From a virus: a stretch of DNA of 49,267 nt. The stretch covers positions 1 through 49,267 of IMG/VR virus record IMGVR_UViG_3300033148_004560, one strand, 5' to 3'. The notes below the pieces were generated by a model. The model made no database searches. It saw only the letters and a list, made by a program, of their open reading frames with translations, and was not told the origin of the DNA. The position numbers and the translations under genes are program-made. How positions within the stretch are numbered: the first letter of the stretch is position 1; each line of letters begins with the position of its first letter. This document shows positions 14,696-22,884 of this stretch, in pieces.

Positions 14696-16576
14696 TCACT
14701 TTCGATATCGAAAACCAACCCAGCCCTTGGCACCGACGGGGAGTCCGGCAGCCCATGCAGGCAGAGTCGTCATGGTCTTTTTCAACTCGTCGTATGCCAC
14801 GTGCGCGCGCGCCTCTGGTACGTCACATACAATCTCGTCGTGCACGGTGAGCACGGGATTCAAACCCGCCCGCTCCGACACGAGCATCGCGTCCGCCATC
14901 ATGTCGCGACACATCGCCTGCACTGCATTCTCCACGAGCTTGCCACCGTACAGGTGCGCCCGTCCTTTTCCGGATAGGTACGACAGCGAACGCCCATCGC
15001 TGCCGATGCGGGCCTCCTGATACACGATGGGCCTACCGCTGGGGAGGTAGCATGCGACTGCCGTACCGTCGTCGCTGGGCACGTACTGCAGCGGCCCGGC
15101 GTACGTGGCTCGCCCGTGTAACGCCGCGCGGAACGCACCCTCGCACGAATACCAGAAGCTGCGGATAGGCGCATGCAGCTTCCGCCACGCGCGCACGATC
15201 GCGACTGTGTCGAGGCCGGACAGATCGATCCGGTAGACGGCGGCCATCGCGGTGAATGCGTTCGGCCCCCCCTGGTAACCGCAGGCCAGTTCTGCAGCCT
15301 TGCCTACCTGGCGTTGCGCGGGCGTGATTGCATCGTAGTCGTCGACACCGAATACGGACATGGCCGCGACACGGTAGGCGCATCGGCCTGAAGTGAACAC
15401 GGCCAACGCGGCGTCATCCTCAGCCATCCACGCGGTTGCCCGTGCCTCCACCGAGGAGTAGTCACACACCGCGAGCAGATGCCCTGGCGAGGCTGTGATG
15501 GTGGCGCGCACGAGCATCGCGACTTCCTCGCAGTCGCACTGGTGACCGTCGAGCACCATGTCCGCATATGCGTCCACGTCCACATCGTCGAATCGAGGGC
15601 TCGCGGGCCGAGGCATATTTTGCAACTGCATTCCCTTGCCGCTCCACCGGCCCGTGTGCGCGCCATAGTACAGTAGTGTGTCACGGAGTCGACCGTCCGC
15701 GTGCACACGCGCCAGGCCTGCGAGTAGCTTGCCTCTTGCGATCGATGCCAGCGCTCGGCGGGCATCCGCAAGCGGGTGGTCCAACGCTGACACGGTGGCC
15801 TTCTTCGCGTCGATCGCGCCAGTGATCTCGCAGAATTGCTTTGGCGAATTCGCGGCCGCTCGGCACGCCTCGGGTGTGATGTCGAGTTGCGCAGCTGCAG
15901 TCGCTACCGCCGCATGGCCAGCGCGCGCATCATCGTCAAGCAACCGATGGGCTAGCGCGGAATCAAAGCACACTCCGCGATCGTTGATCACGCGACTGAG
16001 TGCTTCGGCATCGGCGTCGACAGGCATCCACTGCCGCAGCCGCTCCCATGTCTGCGCCATGATCGCCACGTCCGATGCGCAGTACCGCAGCACTCGTGTC
16101 AGCGCGTCGGTGTCCACATCCGGTTGCTTGCCAAGGCGGAGCTTCGTGGGCTTGTCGAGCGTGCGCCACTCCACCACAGAGATGTGCGCCGGACGCTTCA
16201 CTGAGCTGAGCGCCTTCGTGAATTTCGATGCGACCTTGTCCTTCGGCACGTCACACCATCGGATGCCGAGCGCATCTAGCGCACCCGGCAGCCCCGCCTT
16301 GCGCGTGAGCTGGGCAGTGTCGACCCACCCGGCAGCGCCGAAGTCGTACCGGTCCGCTGCGAAACGATCGAACCCGTGCGCATTGTGCGCGGCGAGCACG
16401 CGCCCGCAATGAGGCCATTCCTGCCCCGGGTACCATGCGCCCACAGACCCGTCCGTTGTGTCGCGCCACACTACCACGAGTGCCTCGGATGAGGAGTCCT
16501 CCCAGTACCGGCGACCACCACATGTGGATAGGTCGACCCGCGATCGGGACTCGAAGTCGAGCAGCACTGGTGTCAC
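14696..16576 (-). CDS. polA: Family A DNA polymerase
   Basis: 626 aa, GTG start in GTGA overlap. A 3'-5' exonuclease domain begins at once (LLDFESRS with D7 and E9, then AHNAHGFDRF near 75). Polymerase motifs follow in order: A as VCDYSSVEARATAWMA (about 375-390), B as RQVGKAAELACGYQGG (about 425-440), and C as TVHDEIVCDVPE (about 575). There is no 5'-3' exonuclease domain, as usual for phage PolA proteins. It replicates the phage genome with the primase-helicase at 10288-12345. Confidence 0.95.
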   Translation of the reverse strand: MTPVLLDFESRSRVDLSTCGGRRYWEDSSSEALVVVWRDTTDGSVGAWYPGQEWPHCGRVLAAHNAHGFDRFAADRYDFGAAGWVDTAQLTRKAGLPGALDALGIRWCDVPKDKVASKFTKALSSVKRPAHISVVEWRTLDKPTKLRLGKQPDVDTDALTRVLRYCASDVAIMAQTWERLRQWMPVDADAEALSRVINDRGVCFDSALAHRLLDDDARAGHAAVATAAAQLDITPEACRAAANSPKQFCEITGAIDAKKATVSALDHPLADARRALASIARGKLLAGLARVHADGRLRDTLLYYGAHTGRWSGKGMQLQNMPRPASPRFDDVDVDAYADMVLDGHQCDCEEVAMLVRATITASPGHLLAVCDYSSVEARATAWMAEDDAALAVFTSGRCAYRVAAMSVFGVDDYDAITPAQRQVGKAAELACGYQGGPNAFTAMAAVYRIDLSGLDTVAIVRAWRKLHAPIRSFWYSCEGAFRAALHGRATYAGPLQYVPSDDGTAVACYLPSGRPIVYQEARIGSDGRSLSYLSGKGRAHLYGGKLVENAVQAMCRDMMADAMLVSERAGLNPVLTVHDEIVCDVPEARAHVAYDELKKTMTTLPAWAAGLPVGAKGWVGFRYRK

Positions 16577-16788
16577 TCGACCCCCACCAGGACTGCCAGT
16601 TTTTCCACCGCTTCGTCGCGCTCGACAGTGCGTATGTCGAGTTCAGCCAGCGCGTTCATGACGTCCCAGTCGGCCGCTGCGCGCAGGCGGGAGACCTCCG
16701 CGAGTAGCTCTCCCGCAGCACATCGATGCACATGGCTGTGAGAGGACAGGAGTATTGCGCGTATGTCTGCTAACGTGTGGTCGTCCAT
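16573..16788 (-). CDS. Small coiled-coil protein
   Basis: 71 aa from ATG 16788 (GAGG just upstream); an ATG at 16827 lacks an RBS. Helical throughout, with a heptad-like C-terminal half (LDIRTVERDEAVEKLAVLV). GTGA-coupled to the polymerase gene. Function unknown. Confidence 0.6.
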   Translation of the reverse strand: MDDHTLADIRAILLSSHSHVHRCAAGELLAEVSRLRAAADWDVMNALAELDIRTVERDEAVEKLAVLVGVE

Positions 16789-16842
16789 AGTGCCTCGCCC
16801 GGGATGCGATTCCGGCGTAGCGCGCATGCGCGAGGCTGTCAG

Positions 16843-17424
16843 TTAGGCTGTCTGGTGCTCGTTGTCTGGCACTGAGCCGAAGGTCAGATTGCGGAAGTAG
16901 TCCCCGCTAGGAGTGGACTTGCCGCGCGCAACGCGGATGTCCACGAGCCGCCCAACGAGTGAGGGTGAGCCGTTCTTCTGGCCCTCGGTGGCGTCCAGGA
17001 TCGCGCCGGAGTATCCACTACGCTTAGCCTCGAGATCCTCGAGTGCCTGCCATCCCTCGGCGAACAGATCGCCTGTGCTACCCGCGTTGATCTGCGCGAG
17101 TGTGGGGCCGTATCCAGCCGCGTGCACTGCGAGCTTGCGCAGCTCAGTCAGGCCAGCGGGGGTGACAAAGAACAGCATGATTGCGTCGGTGTCTGCAGGG
17201 GTTGCACTGCCCTCGGCGGCGGACTCGATGTGCACGGTCACCTTGGTGTATTCCTTGTAGGTCTTGGGCGACTTGCCTGGGACCATTGACACTACGCGAG
17301 CGCGGTACTCGCCCTCAGAGATCATGTCGTCACGATTCTGCGGACACTGGATACCTCCGTAGCGCGATCGCTGGGGGGCGGTGGCGGGGGCGGCGGCTGG
17401 TGTGTGATTTCCAAACGATGTCAT
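16843..17424 (-). CDS. Putative ssDNA-binding replication protein
   Basis: 193 aa. The N-terminus carries QRSRYGGI (18-25), shared with the nuclease at 12342-13061. Then a beta-rich core follows: GEYRARVVSMVPG, KVTVHIES, AIMLFFVT, and a late GRLVDIRVARGK...YFRNLTFG segment. These patterns resemble phage OB-fold-like ssDNA-binding proteins (DUF669-like), but the match is by eye. Position next to PolA supports it. RBS AAGGACGC. Confidence 0.55.
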   Translation of the reverse strand: MTSFGNHTPAAAPATAPQRSRYGGIQCPQNRDDMISEGEYRARVVSMVPGKSPKTYKEYTKVTVHIESAAEGSATPADTDAIMLFFVTPAGLTELRKLAVHAAGYGPTLAQINAGSTGDLFAEGWQALEDLEAKRSGYSGAILDATEGQKNGSPSLVGRLVDIRVARGKSTPSGDYFRNLTFGSVPDNEHQTA

Positions 17425-17595
17425 CTAGTTGCGTCCTTTTCCGATCACGTAATACATCCCAAGCACTGCGGCCAACGCGGCTGCAAATGCAGTGTAGTGG
17501 ATGGTTTCGTACAAGCCCCCGTCGGCGGGACTGGTGACGATCATGAGCGCGGTCATTGCCGCCGAAGTAATCCACAGCAGTACGTATGTCCTCAC
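17425..17595 (-). CDS. Small two-TM membrane protein
   Basis: 56 aa from GTG 17595, which overlaps the upstream stop (GTGA). Two hydrophobic segments (YVLLWITSAAMTALMIV and FAAALAAVLGMYYVI) suggest a hairpin membrane protein. First of three tiny membrane or membrane-associated genes read from 17923 to 17425. Function unknown; holin-like or membrane-modifying roles are possible. Confidence 0.6.
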   Translation of the reverse strand: MRTYVLLWITSAAMTALMIVTSPADGGLYETIHYTAFAAALAAVLGMYYVIGKGRN

Positions 17596-17750
17596 AGTGC
17601 GACCCCGACAGCCGCAAGCCACTGGTTGAGGGAGGCGAGTTTGGCTAATCTTGTGCGGGCAAGTGCGGCCGAACGGGCGCGGGCAATGGCCCCATTTGCT
17701 TTGAGCGTCGCGGGTAGGGCGTCGAGCCACGCCGGTGTCACTACAGTCAT
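17592..17750 (-). CDS. Small basic helical protein
   Basis: 52 aa, with an excellent RBS (AGGAGG 6 nt before ATG). Arg/Ala/Leu-rich, amphipathic (ARSAALARTRLAKLASL). Coupled on both sides by 4-nt overlaps. No family recognised. Confidence 0.6.
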   Translation of the reverse strand: MTVVTPAWLDALPATLKANGAIARARSAALARTRLAKLASLNQWLAAVGVAL

Positions 17751-17923
17751 AGCGCTCCTCCTAGGTAGATAGCCGTCGCTGCCATCAGCGACATCGTGAG
17801 CATAAGTGCCACGATGAGAGTCATTGCCAGCGCCAGCGACACGGTCAGTGATAGCGCTAGCTCGGTGTCTGTCGGTGGCGCTGGCGGCGTTTTGCGCGGG
17901 CGGTGCTTGTACGCGGGTCTCAC
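17747..17923 (-). CDS. Small single-TM membrane protein
   Basis: 58 aa from a GTG at 17923 in GTGA overlap with the Zn-ribbon gene; the stop overlaps the next ATG. A basic, Pro-rich N-terminus (KHRPRKTPPAPP) precedes a long hydrophobic segment rich in Leu, Ala and Met. The codons and overlaps at both ends support it, although it is short. Confidence 0.6.
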   Translation of the reverse strand: MRPAYKHRPRKTPPAPPTDTELALSLTVSLALAMTLIVALMLTMSLMAATAIYLGGAL

Positions 17924-18291
17924 TTGGTTGCCTCCACTGGCTCAGGGTTGGTGATCTCCACCGCAGCGAGCTCGCGCTCGTCTTCGGTGCGGTCCTTGTC
18001 CAGCTTGACGCGTGCGGCTGTGATCTCGTCTTCCACGTCCTGAGTGCACTCGCATTCGAACGTACCATCTTCTTGCTCGCGGTCGCGAAAGACCCTCAGC
18101 GTGGACCCGCGTGGGCCCGTGACGAGCCCGCAGCGGGTGCAGCTGACTAGGTCGTTGGCGTCGTCATGGATTGCGATCCCGTAGGCGCCACAGTCGACGC
18201 ACGGACGTACGGCATGGGTGTCGGGCTTGCCGCTTTGGGCGTCAACCCGGGCACGGATCCGGAGGATGGCGTCTTTGGGGCCTTTGATCAT
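17920..18291 (-). CDS. Zn-ribbon protein
   Basis: 123 aa. Cys pairs CVDCG and CTRCG about 20 residues apart form a zinc-ribbon; the C-terminal half is acidic and helical, with a further C-E-C pair. ATGA overlaps on both sides. Could bind nucleic acid or a host protein; no function assigned. Confidence 0.65.
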   Translation of the reverse strand: MIKGPKDAILRIRARVDAQSGKPDTHAVRPCVDCGAYGIAIHDDANDLVSCTRCGLVTGPRGSTLRVFRDREQEDGTFECECTQDVEDEITAARVKLDKDRTEDERELAAVEITNPEPVEATK

Positions 18292-19391
18292 AGCGTAATC
18301 CCATGCTTTGCTGCGAGGTAGGCCTTCATCTGGGCGTCTTCCGCAGCACTAGGGGCGCTGTCGTATATAACCATCTCCAGCATTGTAGCCTCCATCCCCT
18401 GGTTACTTATGCTGCTCAGGGCCACCCATGTGGACAGTGTGGGCGTAGTCACGTACACAGACTCAGTGCTGTTACCATTCTGTAACGACACTTTGGTAGG
18501 CGTGTGCTGGTACCGGATTATCTGCTTGCCCACGGGCGCGTCTATCAAGGCGCGTGCGGCTCCGTCCACGAAAATCCCGGCTTTACTTACCCCAGGGACG
18601 GACAAGTAGGGCTGCGGCGGGCTCGCACCCCCGCTGCGGGTTAGCAACGCCCGGAAGCTAGACGTTGCAAGATTCTTGTTCACTGCGAAGTAAATCGTCT
18701 GCGTGGCCGCATGCGCGATCGGTGTGCTGAAAGTGAACTGCCTGTTCTCCGCGCCGAGCAAACCAAACCGCACCCCGCCAGATGCGGCGTCCCACCACGG
18801 CTGATTCGCCGCCGTCGCCTGCAGCAGATTGCCCCCAAGCGCGCCGCCCGAGGGATGCCACTCCGTGCGGGAGAGGTTGGTGCTATCGAAGGGCGCAAAG
18901 TCCACGACCCCACTACCCGCAGTAGACCCCAAAAATAGGTTACCCCCACTGCGAGTAAAATCCGTGTCTATCTCCTGCCAGCTAGTGGACGCAGTGCCTA
19001 CCCACAGGTTCGCGCCGTCGAACACCACCGGCGCCGCAGCCCCATCGCCACGGGCCCACCCTAGCATACGCTCACGGTTCCCGACGATCCCCGTAGCCTG
19101 CACAGCCCAAAACGTGGGCGCTGTAGCTGTCACGCGTAGCGCATTCCCGCCACTGGGTGCAGCACCGGCTAGCACGCTTAGTGTCGAGTCGTTAGGTGTC
19201 CAGCCCGTGGTGCCGGCGGTAAAGTCGCCATTCACGATCACCGGTTGCGTCGCCGGCGTCAGGATGGCCGCCTCGTCCCTGCCCTCGAACCACGTCGCCA
19301 GGCCCGGGATATCCGTCGGGGCCCACGGCACCACTACCGGTGCGCGCCTACGCTTAGCCCATCCCGGTGTCAGTCCTAGTCCCAGCCTCAT
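18288..19391 (-). CDS. LamG/lectin-fold (concanavalin-like) protein
   Basis: 367 aa. After a basic start, the protein contains NGDFTAGTTGWT (a carbohydrate-binding-module-like opening, about 53-165). A C-terminal LamG-like jelly roll (about 195-350) ends with EMVIYDSAPSAAEDAQMKAYLAAKHGI, a very common end of phage lectin-fold adhesins. Probably a virion or receptor-binding protein. It is odd in lying inside the replication operon, far from the other tail genes. Confidence 0.7.
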   Translation of the reverse strand: MRLGLGLTPGWAKRRRAPVVVPWAPTDIPGLATWFEGRDEAAILTPATQPVIVNGDFTAGTTGWTPNDSTLSVLAGAAPSGGNALRVTATAPTFWAVQATGIVGNRERMLGWARGDGAAAPVVFDGANLWVGTASTSWQEIDTDFTRSGGNLFLGSTAGSGVVDFAPFDSTNLSRTEWHPSGGALGGNLLQATAANQPWWDAASGGVRFGLLGAENRQFTFSTPIAHAATQTIYFAVNKNLATSSFRALLTRSGGASPPQPYLSVPGVSKAGIFVDGAARALIDAPVGKQIIRYQHTPTKVSLQNGNSTESVYVTTPTLSTWVALSSISNQGMEATMLEMVIYDSAPSAAEDAQMKAYLAAKHGITL

Positions 19392-19513
19392 CGCAGTGCC
19401 TCCAATCTAGCAATCAGTGTCCGCACGCCATCCGCCACCGTGGCGTAGTCGTAGATTCCCACCCGCATCAACAGCCCGCGTATCACGCATAGCTCCGTCT
19501 CACTGTCGGTCAT
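19388..19513 (-). CDS. Very small hypothetical protein
   Basis: 41 aa, starting MTDSETELCVIRG. RBS GGAGAT 9 nt before the ATG; the ATG shares a base with the helicase stop (TAATG) and the stop overlaps the next gene. Helical. Not recognised. Confidence 0.5.
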   Translation of the reverse strand: MTDSETELCVIRGLLMRVGIYDYATVADGVRTLIARLEALR

Positions 19514-21189
19514 TACTCGATCTCCTTTCGCGCCCAGCGAAACTCGTTCGCGGGGGTTATGTGCGGCTCGCATCTGACGATGTCCGCTCGCAGCACTTTT
19601 TGCGTCATCGACTCGCGGTCGCGCACTCCACCTGCCTCGCCAATGGCCGTGTCGAAGGCGTCCACCGTACCACCGCTTGTCGCCAGCACGTCCACGATTA
19701 CGTGCTCGTCCTGTCCAGCGCGATGCGACCGCCCGAAGATCTGCTCCAGCCATTTCGCTGACTGCGGAGGCATCGCGATCAACTGGCGCGGCCATGCCTG
19801 CAGGTTGAACCCCTTCAGGTTCGAGCACCAAGACGAGACTAGCGATGCATCCGTCGGGGCAGTGTGCAGTTGCATCCCGCTAGCTGTGAGGCCTCGCTGT
19901 CCGTAATAGGACAGCCCCGCTTCCTTCGCCAGCGCTCGCCCGAATTCGACCGAGCCGCACCATACGATCCCGATGCCTCCCGCGTCTCGCATCTCGCGTA
20001 GCCAGTCGTGACAGGAGTCTAGCGCGGATCGGGATATCCACACGGTCTCAGTCTTGCCCGCGAACGTAGGCTTGATCGCAAGCCAGTGCTTCACGATCGC
20101 GTTCTCCGGGTATCGCCGCAGCACTTGCGCTTCGGTGTCGAGTGGCCGCGCAGCGTGCGTAGTAGTCGCGCAACGCTCACGAACGAACCTCGCAGATGCT
20201 CGACGCGCCTCGCGCCACTCCTCAGGAGGTGGTGGGTTCCAGCGTGAGTACAGCCCTAGTCCGAGTTGCCCGTCGAGCAGCCAACGTGACAGCGGGGTGC
20301 TCACAGGGATCCCGCCCGGCGTCTCTTGCTCGATCAAAAACTTTGCGAACGCGTCGTCGAGCACCCCATCTTCTCGGGCTAACCGGATCCGTATTGTCAA
20401 TGGTGCATCGCATGAGTCCTCATCCACGATCACCACTCCCGGCGTCTGCGTCAGTCTCTGTCGGTACCACTCACGAGCTGCACGTAGCGTGGCGCCAAGC
20501 GCCCCTGGCGATGCGCGACGCTGCCGATGCTCATCGATCGCCGACGCCCACATCCGCGCCTCATGCTCGACGAGCGGCATCGGTGTCCCGTCGCCTAGAC
20601 ACCATGCGAGCACATGCCAGTAGCCCATGATCGTCTTGCGCGCTGGCGTGCCCGTCATCGCTACGACTCGCACGTTGTTCTTCGGCGATCGGACGTAGCG
20701 ATCGATCCGCCTCGCAGCCGAGCGCGTTCCCGCGAGCATGTCGGACTCATCGATGATGATGAGATCCGGTGCATACTGAGTCAGCAACGAGCTACCCCCC
20801 TCGGTCTGCAGTTTCTCCCGCGTGACTACCCGCATCGGGTTAGGCGACATGCGCCACACACCCGCGTAGGAGGCGAAGTCTGCATACGTTTTTTGCACAA
20901 GCGAACCAGGCACGATCAACATCGCACGCTGAGACTGCATCGCGAGCGGTAGCAGCGCAGAGATCAACGTCTTGCCGGTGCCGACCGGGAGCGCGAGCCA
21001 CGCTCCGCCCTGCGCCACTGCCTCGGCAATCGACATCGCCTGCCAGGGACGCAGCTGCACGCCCGGGCTAAGCGCGAAGATGTCCGTCAAGAATGTCGAC
21101 CACTCGACCGCGTCTGCATGCGACAGCTTGCGCCGGGGCAGATCGCGAACGCGCTCGAACTCCGCAGTGTGGTCGACACTCAGATTCAT
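19513..21189 (-). CDS. SNF2/superfamily 2 helicase
   Basis: 558 aa. Motif I GTGKT (70-74), motif II DESD (147-150), motif III TGTPAR (about 174-179), and motif VI QIFGRSHRAGQ (near 497), with Q-motif-like RPWQ at 47-50. The R-x5-Q core and DESD box are typical of SNF2-like phage helicases. It probably remodels DNA or removes bound proteins during replication or recombination. ATGA overlap with the gene before it. Confidence 0.88.
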   Translation of the reverse strand: MNLSVDHTAEFERVRDLPRRKLSHADAVEWSTFLTDIFALSPGVQLRPWQAMSIAEAVAQGGAWLALPVGTGKTLISALLPLAMQSQRAMLIVPGSLVQKTYADFASYAGVWRMSPNPMRVVTREKLQTEGGSSLLTQYAPDLIIIDESDMLAGTRSAARRIDRYVRSPKNNVRVVAMTGTPARKTIMGYWHVLAWCLGDGTPMPLVEHEARMWASAIDEHRQRRASPGALGATLRAAREWYRQRLTQTPGVVIVDEDSCDAPLTIRIRLAREDGVLDDAFAKFLIEQETPGGIPVSTPLSRWLLDGQLGLGLYSRWNPPPPEEWREARRASARFVRERCATTTHAARPLDTEAQVLRRYPENAIVKHWLAIKPTFAGKTETVWISRSALDSCHDWLREMRDAGGIGIVWCGSVEFGRALAKEAGLSYYGQRGLTASGMQLHTAPTDASLVSSWCSNLKGFNLQAWPRQLIAMPPQSAKWLEQIFGRSHRAGQDEHVIVDVLATSGGTVDAFDTAIGEAGGVRDRESMTQKVLRADIVRCEPHITPANEFRWARKEIE

Positions 21190-21401
21190 TTCGCGCGCCC
21201 CACGAACCGCATACGACCCGCATCATTCACCGCGTAGACCCAGCACTCTATGTTATCCAGCGCCCAACACCGCAACGCCTCGTAGTCGGACGCTGCGTGC
21301 GCTGTCGCCACTGCGCTGGGGTGCCCCACCATGGCGTCGAAGGGGACACCCTCGTAGGTTCCGGGGGGCAGCAACTGGGCCATGATCAATTGATAGATCA
21401 T
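21186..21401 (-). CDS. Small hypothetical protein
   Basis: 71 aa, coupled by ATGA overlap on both sides. No motif recognised; ends in MRFVGRAK. Helicase operon. Confidence 0.55.
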   Translation of the reverse strand: MIYQLIMAQLLPPGTYEGVPFDAMVGHPSAVATAHAASDYEALRCWALDNIECWVYAVNDAGRMRFVGRAK

Positions 21402-21694
21402 GACAGCATCCCCTCTGTACCCGGGGCATTGGCCTCGGAAGCATTGGCGGCTACTTCCTCATCGTGCACCTGATCAATCGCGGAGATGGCACTGTGCATA
21501 ATCCGCAAGAGGATAGAGTTGTCGTCGGCGGATAGGAGCTCGAACAGCACACGCTCGATCAACGTGGTACGATTCTCGATGAGGGTCTGCGTACGTGTGA
21601 TGTCAGACTCGCATCCTAGGTACTCGACCGTGTTCGCTGTCTGGACAATCGCGCTGACGGCCAGCTTCGTCGCGATGTATGCGACGCGGTTCAC
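21398..21694 (-). CDS. Helical hypothetical protein
   Basis: 98 aa from GTG 21694 (GTGA overlap); the upstream ATG at 21733 lies in the shadow of the neighbouring gene. Long helices, with TLIENRTTLIERVLFELL resembling a coiled coil. Function unknown. Confidence 0.55.
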   Translation of the reverse strand: MNRVAYIATKLAVSAIVQTANTVEYLGCESDITRTQTLIENRTTLIERVLFELLSADDNSILLRIMHSAISAIDQVHDEEVAANASEANAPGTEGMLS

Positions 21695-21975
21695 GACGCC
21701 CCCGCGACTGCCTCGGCAATGCGTGAGATGCATGCTGCGACATCCGCGTTGGCTGCAGCGGCAGTGGCTTCGACTGCCGCGAGCTCTTGCTGCAAATCCA
21801 GCAACTGCGCGGCGAACGACCCTGCGACGACGGCGGTGGCGGGCTTAGCCTTCGGCTTGGCCTTCGGCTTGGGTGCAGGTGCAGGTGCAGGTGCAGGTGC
21901 AGGTGCAGGTGCATCTTGCGTGCTGGGTGGAGCGATCGCGGCGAATTGGGCACTCAGTGTTGCATCGATAGGCAT
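21691..21975 (-). CDS. Embedded in-frame ORF: tagged helical protein
   Basis: 94 aa if started at ATG 21975, which has an optimal RBS (AGGAGAG, 7-nt spacer) inside the nuclease frame. Contains AQFAAIAPP (9-17), a (Ala-Pro) linker, KPKAKPKAKP, and an Ala-rich coiled coil (LLDLQQELAAVEATAAAA). The tag is shared with the N-terminus of the nuclease at 12342-13061. It could be made both alone and as a nuclease fusion. Confidence 0.55.
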   Translation of the reverse strand: MPIDATLSAQFAAIAPPSTQDAPAPAPAPAPAPAPKPKAKPKAKPATAVVAGSFAAQLLDLQQELAAVEATAAAANADVAACISRIAEAVAGAS

Positions 21976-22884
21976 AGTCGTTCTCTCCTGTTGGCAGAGG
22001 TAGGTTCGCTTGGACGCGGCCGAGACGAATTGCTCGCTCAGTGTTGCGTCGATAGGCATAGTCTTTTTCCGGGTCTGCGCGTAGTACGCTCGTCGGGACA
22101 TGCGTGCATCGCATGGCCCACCATTCCGCTGATGGTACTGGCACCCGCCGTAGTCCCAGCAGGCGTCTGCATTCGGTTGCGCATCATCGCTACATCCGAT
22201 CGTATCGCGCTGTCGGCAGACCTCTGCCGCAGACTCAAGCACTGACCTCGCATGTGCCAGCGTCACGATCGCATCTACCGGGTGTGAGCGGCGGGCATTT
22301 TTCGACTCGAGGTACAGCCAGCGCGAGCGGACCTCAGACACGCCCAGCCGGATCGCTAGGTCGGCCACGTATATGCAGCACTGCAGATCGTCTTTGAGCG
22401 CCTCGGGTGTGAGCGCATATCGCCGGATGTTCGACGACGTTTTATAGTCGATCTGCGTCCACTCACCCTCTACCTGTACCACGAGGTCTCGGTACCCGGC
22501 CCACCGGATGCCGTGTACGACCACGCATGTCTGTGGCCTGGGCATCGGTAGCCCCGTCGGGACCGCTCCGATTGCACGCTCTACTTCGATCACATCGCAG
22601 ATCGACGGCCTGGGCAGGTGCTCTACGCCGGACATGTAGATCTGCCCTGGTAGCGTACTCCACTGTGGTTGGTCCGCCTCATCCCCACGATAGTGCGCCT
22701 CACCCACTGCATGCACAGCCTTGCCCAACGAGAATGACCGCTGTCTTGGCGTCGCCGTTACCGCACCCGATTCGATGTCCTCCCACGCGATGTCAGGATC
22801 GCGGAGCCCATCGATGTAGCAGTACGCCCATGCTCGGTCACATCGCATCTTCGCCGAGCTCGCGGAGTGGTACGGCCTACTCAT
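21691..22884 (-). CDS. Cas4-like PD-(D/E)XK nuclease with a C-terminal extension
   Basis: 397 aa. The N-terminal ~270 residues form a RecB/Cas4-like nuclease: H58 in GKAVHAVGEAH, D133 in GYRD, and D146-Y-K148. Four Cys (C15, then C242, C248, C258 in CWDYGGC...C) would hold an Fe-S cluster. The frame then runs through two copies of MPIDATLS (residues about 276 and 304) into a Pro-Ala/Lys linker and an Ala-rich helix. The second copy, ATG 21975 with RBS AGGAGAG, is a likely independent start. So this is probably a nuclease gene joined in frame to a downstream gene by an 84-bp duplication. Confidence 0.8.
   Translation of the reverse strand: MSRPYHSASSAKMRCDRAWAYCYIDGLRDPDIAWEDIESGAVTATPRQRSFSLGKAVHAVGEAHYRGDEADQPQWSTLPGQIYMSGVEHLPRPSICDVIEVERAIGAVPTGLPMPRPQTCVVVHGIRWAGYRDLVVQVEGEWTQIDYKTSSNIRRYALTPEALKDDLQCCIYVADLAIRLGVSEVRSRWLYLESKNARRSHPVDAIVTLAHARSVLESAAEVCRQRDTIGCSDDAQPNADACWDYGGCQYHQRNGGPCDARMSRRAYYAQTRKKTMPIDATLSEQFVSAASKRTYLCQQERTTMPIDATLSAQFAAIAPPSTQDAPAPAPAPAPAPAPKPKAKPKAKPATAVVAGSFAAQLLDLQQELAAVEATAAAANADVAACISRIAEAVAGAS
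21872..21913. repeat. Hexanucleotide microsatellite, 7 units
   Basis: Seven tandem copies of GGTGCA (plus strand), encoding Ala-Pro repeats on the minus strand. Slippage here would change the linker length without a frameshift. Confidence 0.9.
21953..22063. repeat. 84-bp-spaced direct repeat of a gene start
   Basis: A stretch of about 27 bp (CTCAGTGTTGC followed by TCGATAGGCATAGTC) at 21953-21979 recurs at 22037-22063 with one difference. Each encodes MPIDATLS on the minus strand. Evidence of a local duplication of a start region. Confidence 0.8.

Noticed and set aside
20054-20623. 189-aa rightward ORF opposite the SNF2 helicase
   Set aside because: Antisense to conserved helicase motifs; Ser/Arg-rich shadow composition.
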